64,000 nucleotides of DNA. Source: Alterisphingorhabdus sp038748365 (GTDB lineage: Bacteria; Pseudomonadota; Alphaproteobacteria; Sphingomonadales; Sphingomonadaceae). Both the position numbers and the translations under genes were made by a program. Under the pieces are notes generated by a model that was not told the origin of the DNA, searched no databases, and saw nothing but the letters and a program-made list of their open reading frames with translations. This document shows positions 18,680 to 25,443 of the stretch, in pieces (position 1 is the stretch's first letter; each line of letters starts with the position of its first letter). The DNA is taken from assembly GCA_038748365.1 (NCBI GenBank), contig JBCDIZ010000003.1:186001-250000 (forward strand), given 5' to 3'.

Positions 18680-18708
18680 AGTTGCAACTTAAAACCTAAT
18701 CGATTAGG
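18680..18708. promoter_or_regulatory. Two palindromes in the HxlR / CC_3452 divergent promoter region
   Basis: AGTTGCAACT (10 bp, perfect) is followed five bases later by CCTAATCGATTAGG (14 bp, perfect). A second GCAACT half-site occurs 10 bases further on. They sit between the start of the HxlR regulator gene and the secreted-protein gene, where an autoregulatory operator would be expected. Confidence 0.5.
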
Positions 18709-18753
18709 TAGTGATTCGCAACTGAAATTATCCGCGTCCGAAAGGAAATAAAT

Positions 18754-19074
18754 ATGTCCCGCATTTTGAATAGCGCAGCCACCATCGCCGTCGCCGCAAC
18801 TGCGGCTGCTACTCTTTTCGCTTCTCCGGTACAGGCTGGCAGCAAAGTCTATTACGAAGCCAAACTGGCTGCTCCGGTTGAGAAGCAGACCGAAATCATC
18901 CGTGGTGTTGTATGGCGCTGCTCCGGCGACACCTGCCGCGCTCCCAAGACCACCAGCCGTCCAACCAATGTTTGCGCCCGTCTGGTCCGCAAAATGGGGG
19001 AAGTTACCGAATTCACCACCCGTGGCGAGGCTATGGCTGCTGAAGATATCGCTGACTGCAACGGCAAGGCCTGA
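18754..19074 (+). CDS. CC_3452 family secreted protein
   Basis: A small exported protein of 106 residues, function unknown. A clear signal peptide (residues 1-28, ending SPVQAG) precedes a mature part with RGVVWRCSGDTCRAPKTTSR, the hallmark of the CC_3452 family common in Caulobacter and sphingomonads. Four cysteines (WRCSGDTCRA, NVCARL, IADCNG) suggest two disulphides in the periplasm. AAAGGAAA lies just before the ATG. It is divergent from the HxlR regulator, which may control it. Confidence 0.82.
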   Translation: MSRILNSAATIAVAATAAATLFASPVQAGSKVYYEAKLAAPVEKQTEIIRGVVWRCSGDTCRAPKTTSRPTNVCARLVRKMGEVTEFTTRGEAMAAEDIADCNGKA

Positions 19075-19137
19075 TTGACGCTATCTCCCTGCGATAATCA
19101 CAAACCTTTTACGGGGCGTGATTAGCGCAACATCCTC

Positions 19138-19206
19138 GCCCGCGGACCCATCGCATAAATGCCCATTCCCCTTCGGCGGCATTATGTGACAGGCCCGCGG
19201 GCTTTT
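19138..19206 (+). terminator. Long structured terminator between the CC_3452 gene and the SpoT gene
   Basis: GCCCGCGG and CCGCGGGC close a stem, with a nested arm GCATAAATGCC / GGCATTATGT capped by a short loop, and TTTTCTATT follows. The two-tier structure is larger than a normal intrinsic terminator. It could also be a processed 3' RNA. Confidence 0.55.
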
Positions 19207-19244
19207 CTATTGCATTTCCGCGAGAAAACACGCGTAATGCACAT

Positions 19245-21335
19245 ATGCTGCGACAGTATGAACTTTTAGAACGGGTCAAAGATTATGACCCGGAAGCGGA
19301 TGAGGCACTGCTCAACCGTGCCTATGTGTTTTCGGTGCAGCGTCATGGCTCACAAAAGCGCGCCAGCGGCGACCCCTATTTCAGCCATCCCATCGAAGTC
19401 GCAGGCTTAATGACCGATCTCAAGCTCGGCGAGGAAACCATCGTCACCGCATTGTTGCATGACACGGTGGAAGACACGCTGACCACGGTCGAGGAAATCG
19501 AAGATCTTTTCGGCCCCGAAATCGCCACCATGGTCGATGGCGTGACCAAATTATCGCGGATTGAGGCCCAGACTGCGGACGAGCGTGCTGCGGAAAACCT
19601 GCGCAAATTCTTGCTTGCCATGTCGAATGACCTACGCGTTCTGTTGGTCAAGCTGGCCGACCGGCTGCACAATATGCGCACGCTGCATTTCATCAAAAAT
19701 GCTGACAAACGCAAACGCATCGCGCGCGAGACTATGGATATCTATGCGCCTCTGGCCGAGCGTGTCGGCATGTATGAATATATGCGCGAGATGCAGCTGC
19801 TTGCTTTTGAGCAGCTTGAACCCAATGCCTATGCCACCATTGTCGAGCGGCTGGAGCAGATCAAACAGGATGGCACCGAGCCGGTCGACAAGATCAGCGA
19901 ATCGCTACAACAGGCATTGGCCAAAGAAGGCATTGAAGCCGAGGTTAGCGGTCGTGAGAAACATCCCTATTCGATCTGGCGCAAAATGGCCGAGCGCCAG
20001 GTCACATTTGAGCAGATGACCGATATTATCGCTTTCCGCGTCGTGACGAAGAGCGAGGAGGATTGTTATCGCGCTCTCGGTATCATCCATCGCAAATGGA
20101 ATATGATCCCGGGTCGCTTTAAAGACTATATCTCCACACCCAAGCGTAATGGCTATCGTTCGCTGCACACCGCGATCATCCATGGCCAGTCGATGCGTGT
20201 AGAAATCCAGATTCGTACAGAAGAGATGCACCGTGAGAGTGAATTCGGCCTGGCGGCACATTGGGCCTATAAACAAGGTGGATCACAACCCGATGGTCAG
20301 GCGGGCTGGATACGCGACCTGCTCGATATTCTCGACAATGCTGATGATGCCGATGAGCTGCTCGAACATACGCGCATGGCGATGTATCAAGACCGCATCT
20401 TCGCTTTCAGTCCCAAGGGCGCGCTGCACCAATTGCCGCGCGGCGCGACGGTCGTAGATTTTGCCTATGCGGTGCACACCGACCTTGGCGATCAGGCCGT
20501 AGGTGCCCGCGTCAACGGCCGCACCGTGCCGTTACGTACCCGGCTTGATAATGGCGATATTGTCGAAATCCTGAAATCCGAAGGCCAGGAGCCGCAACCG
20601 GGCTGGCTCAACTTCGTTGTCACCGGCAAGGCGCGTGCCGCCATTCGCCGCTTTGTCCGTCACAAGGAGCGCGAGGAGATCGGCGCCATCGGCCGGATGC
20701 TCTATGATGAGATTTGCGAACGACTCCCTGGCAAGATCGGTAAAAAGGCGATGAAAGCGGCGATCAAGCGGCTAAATGTCGAGGATGAAGACGCGTTGAT
20801 GCATGCCATTGGCACCAACAAGATTTCGGATCGCGATCTGATGGAAGCTCTGGTACCCGGCAGCACAGCCGATCAGGATGAGCGAGACTGGACCCGGCAG
20901 GCGCATGCCATTTCCATTCGTGGCTTGACCCCAGGCGTCGCCTATGAACTGGCGCAATGCTGCCACCCGGTGCCGGGCGACCGCATTGTCGGCCTGCGCA
21001 AGCCGGGCGAGCCGGTACAGGTACATACCATTGATTGCATGAATCTGGTCAGCGGCGAGGATGCTGACTGGGTTGACCTGGCATGGGATGCCCGGTCCAT
21101 TGGCGCCACGGCACGGCTGCGGCTGGTGCTGCATAACAAGCCGGGCACATTGGCCGAAGTCACTGGCATTTTCAGCCATCACCGCGCCAATATCATGAAC
21201 CTGCGCATGGTTCAGCGTGACGAGCCGTTCCACAGCTTTGAAATTGATCTGGAAGTGCAGGATGTCCAGCATCTGATGCGGATCATTGCCGCACTGCGCG
21301 CCTCTGATGCCTCGGTTGAGACCGAGCGGATTTAG
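19245..21335 (+). CDS. Bifunctional (p)ppGpp synthase/hydrolase, RelA/SpoT family
   Basis: The stringent-response alarmone enzyme, 696 residues with all domains: HD hydrolase (about 25-180, LLHDTVEDT; both His-Asp pairs present, so hydrolysis is likely active), synthetase (about 230-350, GRFKDYISTPKRNGYRSLHT), TGS (about 390-450, DFAYAVHTDLG), zinc-finger/RIS region (CCHPVPGDRI) and a C-terminal ACT domain. Alphaproteobacteria usually have a single long RSH protein, and this is probably it. Its stop overlaps the convergent DUF2807 gene by 4 bases. Confidence 0.95.
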   Translation: MLRQYELLERVKDYDPEADEALLNRAYVFSVQRHGSQKRASGDPYFSHPIEVAGLMTDLKLGEETIVTALLHDTVEDTLTTVEEIEDLFGPEIATMVDGVTKLSRIEAQTADERAAENLRKFLLAMSNDLRVLLVKLADRLHNMRTLHFIKNADKRKRIARETMDIYAPLAERVGMYEYMREMQLLAFEQLEPNAYATIVERLEQIKQDGTEPVDKISESLQQALAKEGIEAEVSGREKHPYSIWRKMAERQVTFEQMTDIIAFRVVTKSEEDCYRALGIIHRKWNMIPGRFKDYISTPKRNGYRSLHTAIIHGQSMRVEIQIRTEEMHRESEFGLAAHWAYKQGGSQPDGQAGWIRDLLDILDNADDADELLEHTRMAMYQDRIFAFSPKGALHQLPRGATVVDFAYAVHTDLGDQAVGARVNGRTVPLRTRLDNGDIVEILKSEGQEPQPGWLNFVVTGKARAAIRRFVRHKEREEIGAIGRMLYDEICERLPGKIGKKAMKAAIKRLNVEDEDALMHAIGTNKISDRDLMEALVPGSTADQDERDWTRQAHAISIRGLTPGVAYELAQCCHPVPGDRIVGLRKPGEPVQVHTIDCMNLVSGEDADWVDLAWDARSIGATARLRLVLHNKPGTLAEVTGIFSHHRANIMNLRMVQRDEPFHSFEIDLEVQDVQHLMRIIAALRASDASVETERI

Positions 21336-22099
21336 ACCTCTTCTTCCATCTCCGCCAATTCATCGGCATCACATAACAGGCTGGTGCCGACCGCCTCGAT
21401 ATTGAAAACCTGGACCGCACTGCAATCGGCACCGCCGAATATCCGCACCTCGGCACCCTCGCTAATCACACCGTCGATACGATCCTGTGCATGGGCTATC
21501 ACCTCTACCGGCCCCTGCACCACGAGATCGGTTTCCTGACTAAGCACGTCAGCTGCATCGACCTGACCATAGCCGCCGACGATCAGATTATGCCGATCAG
21601 TGTCTCCAGCAATTTCCAGCATGCCGGAACTGGTCATATTAATCAGCAGAGACTTGGCCTCAACTGCGTCAATACGGGCCGACCCACTGCGGCCGATTAT
21701 CACCTGAACATCTTCCCCCACCAGCCGTTCGGCGGTCAACATACCGTTACTCTGATAATCAATCCTGTTCAGACGCGGCACGGTTATCCTGAGTTGCGGT
21801 CGATCGCTGGTAAAACCAGTCCGCCCTTCAGCGCGCATGGATATTGTCACAGCGCGGCTGCTAGTGCGGACCCGGATCTGGCTGAGCGCCCGGTTCTCAC
21901 CCTCGGCAACAATCACATGTGACGGGCCTTCGACAATCTCAACATCAACATCACCGTCAATGCGCAGCGATGTGAAATTGCCGGTGGAAAAACGCCGCTC
22001 GGCAGCTTGCACCTGCGATACCGGAGCAAGGACAATCAAGGCTGCAATCAGAGCAAGCACATGTTCAGACAAGAGACGGTGCGCACCGAAAATATTCAT
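21332..22099 (-). CDS. DUF2807 (GIN domain) secreted protein, copy 1
   Basis: A 255-residue protein with an N-terminal signal (hydrophobic LALIAALIVLAPVSQVQA) and a DUF2807 (putative autotransporter adhesin head, GIN) domain from about residue 40. It shows short beta-strand repeats such as SLRIDGDVDVEIVEGPSHV. It is the most diverged of three adjacent DUF2807 genes, lacking the regular IAGSGD repeats of the other two, and ends in an acidic tail. It probably lies at the outer surface or in the periplasm. Function is unknown in the family. Confidence 0.82.
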   Translation of the reverse strand: MNIFGAHRLLSEHVLALIAALIVLAPVSQVQAAERRFSTGNFTSLRIDGDVDVEIVEGPSHVIVAEGENRALSQIRVRTSSRAVTISMRAEGRTGFTSDRPQLRITVPRLNRIDYQSNGMLTAERLVGEDVQVIIGRSGSARIDAVEAKSLLINMTSSGMLEIAGDTDRHNLIVGGYGQVDAADVLSQETDLVVQGPVEVIAHAQDRIDGVISEGAEVRIFGGADCSAVQVFNIEAVGTSLLCDADELAEMEEEV

Positions 22100-22183
22100 G
22101 CCCTGACATGACGCGAGACTAGCGATCAGGTCAAGCCCGGCTTACGCTTCGCCCCATCATGTGACACTTGACCGGCGACAAAA

Positions 22184-22924
22184 TCAACCGCAATCAATCT
22201 CACCCGAACCGAGACTTTTGGAGGTGCATTTGGCATCTCCGGTCACGACGATATCCCCCGAACCGGCAACACTGGCCTCGACTTCGCCATCGGACGCAAA
22301 TTTTGCATCGCCTGAGCCAGCAATCGACACTTCAGCCTGATTGGCGCTAAGCTCTTCGCCCAGAACATCGCCTGACCCGGCAATGGAAATCTCCAGCTTC
22401 TCGCTTGTGCCAGCCAAAGCGGCGCTGCCGGAACCGGCAATATCGATCTCCAGCCGTGACAGCTCCACCTTGCCCACTGAGACAGCACCTGAGCCAGCGA
22501 TGCTGATCTCGCCCTTGTCGCCGATCATCTCGGCAACATCGCCATTGCCCGAACCGGCAAGCGAGAATTCGCGCAGTGCCGGCATGGTAACGCGCACGGT
22601 CGCCTTGCCATCGCCGGTACCCCATTCGAGTACATTATTGGTGCGTCGGATTTTCAAAACGCCATCTTTGACGCTGATCCGCAGTTTCTCAACCGTTTCC
22701 GCATCGCCCTCCACGGTCCAGCCTGGCGTTTCACCGGTAACAACGACCACATCATCGGGGCCAGCAAGGGCAATGCTGTCAAAATTCTCACCCGTCACCG
22801 TTTCGCCTTCTGTCGGTTTGGCATCCTCTTCGTCATCGCCAATGGTGAGGCTACAGGCGGATAAAGCAAAAGCCGCGGTCGCCACCATGGCTGTTTTGAA
22901 AACTGTTGGCGGAAATTTGCGCAT
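22184..22924 (-). CDS. DUF2807 (GIN domain) lipoprotein, copy 2
   Basis: A 246-residue putative lipoprotein: signal peptide with lipobox LSAC (Cys about residue 24), then an acidic linker, then a DUF2807 right-handed beta-helix-like domain. The phrase (S/D)IAGSG(D/S) recurs at least six times at roughly 20-residue spacing, one turn per repeat. A terminal pair of cysteines (AKCTSK and EIDCG) may lock the end of the helix and matches copy 3. Tandem position with copies 1 and 3 implies duplication and likely co-expression. Confidence 0.85.
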   Translation of the reverse strand: MRKFPPTVFKTAMVATAAFALSACSLTIGDDEEDAKPTEGETVTGENFDSIALAGPDDVVVVTGETPGWTVEGDAETVEKLRISVKDGVLKIRRTNNVLEWGTGDGKATVRVTMPALREFSLAGSGNGDVAEMIGDKGEISIAGSGAVSVGKVELSRLEIDIAGSGSAALAGTSEKLEISIAGSGDVLGEELSANQAEVSIAGSGDAKFASDGEVEASVAGSGDIVVTGDAKCTSKSLGSGEIDCG

Positions 22925-22962
22925 TATATCATCTCCAAATTCAGCGCAGGCGGACTGAATGC

Positions 22963-23721
22963 TCAGCCGCAGCTTATACTGCCTGATCCGTTACGGTCTG
23001 CATTGCATATCGCAGAACCGCGTACGGTGATGTCCCCCGAGCCAATGACACTCGCATCAACCTCGCCATTAGAGGCGAATTCAGCGTCGCCCGATCCGGC
23101 TACGGATACAGCGGCACGCGCTACGTTAAGATCGGCGCCGTCCAACTCCCCTGATCCGGCAATCGAAAGATTCATCAGGCCAGCAGCCCCAGCAATCACC
23201 GCTTCGCCTGATCCGGCAATCTTTACATCCAGCTGTGAGACATTGACATTGCCGACGCTGACATCGCCTGAGCCGGCAATATTGATTGCGGCATTTTCAC
23301 CGACCATTTCCGTGATCGTGGCATCACCCGAGCCCGAAACCGATACGCCATAAAGCATCGGCGTCGTGACGATGATGGTCGCACGATCACCCCCATCACC
23401 ATAGTTGCGGCCATCAAGGCGTCTTATTCTGAGCGTATCATCTTCAACCGCAATCCTGAGATCACGGACATCACCGCTCTCTGATGACACCATCCAGGAT
23501 GGTGTGTCACCCGGTACAATAACGACATCGTCAGCGCCTTTGAGACTGACTCGGTCAAAACTCCGGGTTGCCACAGTTTCGCCGATAATCGGCACGTCGC
23601 CATCATCATAGGCATAGCTGCGTACATCATCGTCATCGATGCTGATGACACAAGCGTTAAGCGTGAGAGTGGATAAAGCGCCGAATGCCAATGCGCCCAG
23701 AAAACGAAACGACTGATTCAT
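22963..23721 (-). CDS. DUF2807 (GIN domain) lipoprotein, copy 3
   Basis: About 252 residues from the ATG reading MNQSFRFLG. It has a lipobox-like LNAC near residue 24, an Asp-rich segment, and a DUF2807 domain with repeated IAGSG(D/E) turns. It shares with copy 2 the order RSFDRVSLKGADDVVIVPG and the final Cys pair (AICNAD, SISCG). Only 38 bases separate it from copy 2. It is probably the first gene of the three-gene unit. Function is unknown; an envelope or stress-linked role is speculation. Confidence 0.85.
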   Translation of the reverse strand: MNQSFRFLGALAFGALSTLTLNACVISIDDDDVRSYAYDDGDVPIIGETVATRSFDRVSLKGADDVVIVPGDTPSWMVSSESGDVRDLRIAVEDDTLRIRRLDGRNYGDGGDRATIIVTTPMLYGVSVSGSGDATITEMVGENAAINIAGSGDVSVGNVNVSQLDVKIAGSGEAVIAGAAGLMNLSIAGSGELDGADLNVARAAVSVAGSGDAEFASNGEVDASVIGSGDITVRGSAICNADRNGSGSISCG

Positions 23722-23839
23722 GATAGCTCCTGACAAATTAGGATTAGAGGGTCTGGCCCTCTGATAATCTGATCACCTACTACCCTGTATTAAGTCAGTA
23801 ATACAATGAAAGATTTTACACAAGCGAGAAAAGGCAACA

Positions 23840-23870
23840 AAAAAGGGCGTCCGAGAAAGGACGCCCTTTT
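23840..23870 (-). terminator. Strong terminator after carD
   Basis: AAGGGCGTCC and GGACGCCCTT form a perfect 10-bp stem around GAGAAA. On the minus strand it is followed by a T-run (TTTTTTGTT), placing it as the carD terminator. The other strand also has four T, so it may work both ways. Confidence 0.8.
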
Positions 23871-23901
23871 GATGGCCAGAGCCCTAATCATTTATGAGCA
23901 A

Positions 23902-24435
23902 TCAGGATTCTTCTGCATTCTCATAATAGAGCGGCGCATATTCGTTGAGGATCTCGAGGATCTTCTTCAGCGCGGTAGGCTCATCGGTCTTTTCCATTGC
24001 CGCCAGTTCGCGCGCCAGTCGGCTTGACGCCGCTTCGAAAATCTGGCGCTCGGAATAGCTCTGCTCGGGCTGGTCATCAGCGCGGAACAGGTCGCGGGTG
24101 ACTTCGGCGATTGATACCAGATCGCCCGAATTGATCTTCGCTTCATATTCCTGAGCCCGGCGTGACCACATGGTGCGCTTTACCTTGGGCTTGCTTTTCA
24201 GCACATCGAGCGCTTCGCGCAGCGTCTTGTCCGAAGACAATTTACGCATGCCGATGCTTTCCACCTTGTTGACCGGCACGCGCAGTGTCATCCGCTCCTT
24301 TTCAAAGCGCAGCACATACAGATCAAGCTGCATTCCGGCGATTTCTTCATTCTGAAGTTCAATAACGCGACCGACGCCGTGTTTCGGGTAGACGACATAA
24401 TCGCCTACATCAAAGGACAAAGCCTTGGCAGACAT
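23902..24435 (-). CDS. carD: CarD-family transcriptional regulator
   Basis: A 177-residue CarD/CdnL protein that binds the RNA polymerase beta subunit through its N-terminal Tudor-like domain and stabilises open promoter complexes, notably at rRNA promoters. It starts with FDVGDYVVYPKHGVGRVIEL, diagnostic of the RNAP-interaction domain, and continues with the all-helical DNA-binding C-domain (WSRRAQEYEAKINSGDLVS). Length is as usual for alphaproteobacteria. The carD-fdxA-S4-helicase order seen here is common in sphingomonads. Confidence 0.93.
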   Translation of the reverse strand: MSAKALSFDVGDYVVYPKHGVGRVIELQNEEIAGMQLDLYVLRFEKERMTLRVPVNKVESIGMRKLSSDKTLREALDVLKSKPKVKRTMWSRRAQEYEAKINSGDLVSIAEVTRDLFRADDQPEQSYSERQIFEAASSRLARELAAMEKTDEPTALKKILEILNEYAPLYYENAEES

Positions 24436-24559
24436 TGACTAACCTTTCCTTGTCATAAGAGAAGTGAATATGCTCTGGAAACCCAGCCAGATATATATAT
24501 TCATCCTGTTTGCATATTCCAGCCGCACATCTCCATGCTGCGCGGCCATATCCCGTGTC

Positions 24560-24593
24560 AAAAAAGCGCGCGGACATGATCCCACGCGCTTTC
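24560..24593 (-). terminator. Terminator after fdxA
   Basis: On the minus strand AGCGCG and CGCGCT pair around a 14-base loop (further pairs possible) and are followed by TTTTTT. It lies about 110 bases beyond the fdxA stop and before the carD promoter region. Confidence 0.55.
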
Positions 24594-24704
24594 CTTAATC
24601 TTTTAACAGATTCGTCACAAAAAATCTAGTGTCATATAAAATAGCTATGAGAACGCGGTCTTTTGCGAAAAGAGAGCAATGCCAGCTTCCGGAACCTGAA
24701 CCGA

Positions 24705-25043
24705 TTAATCGCCCTCACCTGGCTCTGGTGAAAAGAACTTCTCAAACTTGCCTTCCATATCTCTATGCTCATCAGCATCAGGGGGAGCATCGATTTTGAC
24801 CGTAATATTCGGCCATTCCTCAGAATATTTGGTATTGATCTCAAGCCATTTTTCCAGACCATCTTCGGTATCGGGCAGGATTGCTTCCGCAGGGCATTCC
24901 GGCTCGCAAACGCCACAATCAATGCACTCGCTGGGATTGATCACCAGCATGTTTTCGCCCTCATAAAAACAGTCAACGGGGCAGACCTCGACGCAGTCGG
25001 TATATTTGCATTTGATACAGGCGTCGGTCACCACATAGGTCAT
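24705..25043 (-). CDS. fdxA: Ferredoxin FdxA (seven-iron type)
   Basis: A 112-residue ferredoxin with one [3Fe-4S] and one [4Fe-4S] cluster, an electron carrier in the cytoplasm. Cluster ligands are in CIKCKYTDCVEVCPVDC and CIDCGVCEPECP; the lost ligand in the first motif (C-x2-C-x4-D-C-type spacing) is the usual seven-iron signature. The acidic C-terminal extension of about 50 residues is typical of the Azotobacter FdI-like family in alphaproteobacteria. Partner enzymes are unknown. Confidence 0.93.
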   Translation of the reverse strand: MTYVVTDACIKCKYTDCVEVCPVDCFYEGENMLVINPSECIDCGVCEPECPAEAILPDTEDGLEKWLEINTKYSEEWPNITVKIDAPPDADEHRDMEGKFEKFFSPEPGEGD

Positions 25044-25116
25044 CGAAAATCGGCTCCACTCGTCAAATTTGCGGATTTTCCTGCTATTGTCACTTTACCG
25101 AAACGTCAACTACACT

Positions 25117-25443
25117 TCACGTTGACACTGATACATTTTCTCTATCAGCAGTGACTGTTACGCAGTCAGTATCAACCATATGGCTATAATGCTGTGCTGC
25201 TTCGATGGCCGATCCCCGCCGCTTGGGCAGAGCCTCAATACGCACCACCAGCACCCGACCACGATGCATCAGAGTCAGCACATCGCCAACGCCCATCTGG
25301 TGGTGCCCCTTGACGATACGCTGCCCGTTGCAGCGCAGCTTGCCCGATTGCGCCATAGTCTTGGCGAGCGAACGGCTGCGGGCAAAACGCAGATACCAGA
25401 GCAGCAGATCAAGGCGCAGTGTCTGCTCACGATGCGTATTCAA
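25117..25443 (-). CDS. S4-domain RNA-binding protein (HslR-like)
   Basis: A 108-residue protein with an S4 domain at residues about 10-70 (RLDLLLWYLRFARSRSLA, GKLRCNGQRI, GVGDVLTL). HslR/Hsp15 relatives bind stalled 50S subunits carrying peptidyl-tRNA and aid recycling. Its ATG overlaps the helicase stop by four bases, so the two are co-translated. That pairing suggests a shared task in RNA or ribosome metabolism. Confidence 0.87.
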   Translation of the reverse strand: MNTHREQTLRLDLLLWYLRFARSRSLAKTMAQSGKLRCNGQRIVKGHHQMGVGDVLTLMHRGRVLVVRIEALPKRRGSAIEAAQHYSHMVDTDCVTVTADRENVSVST

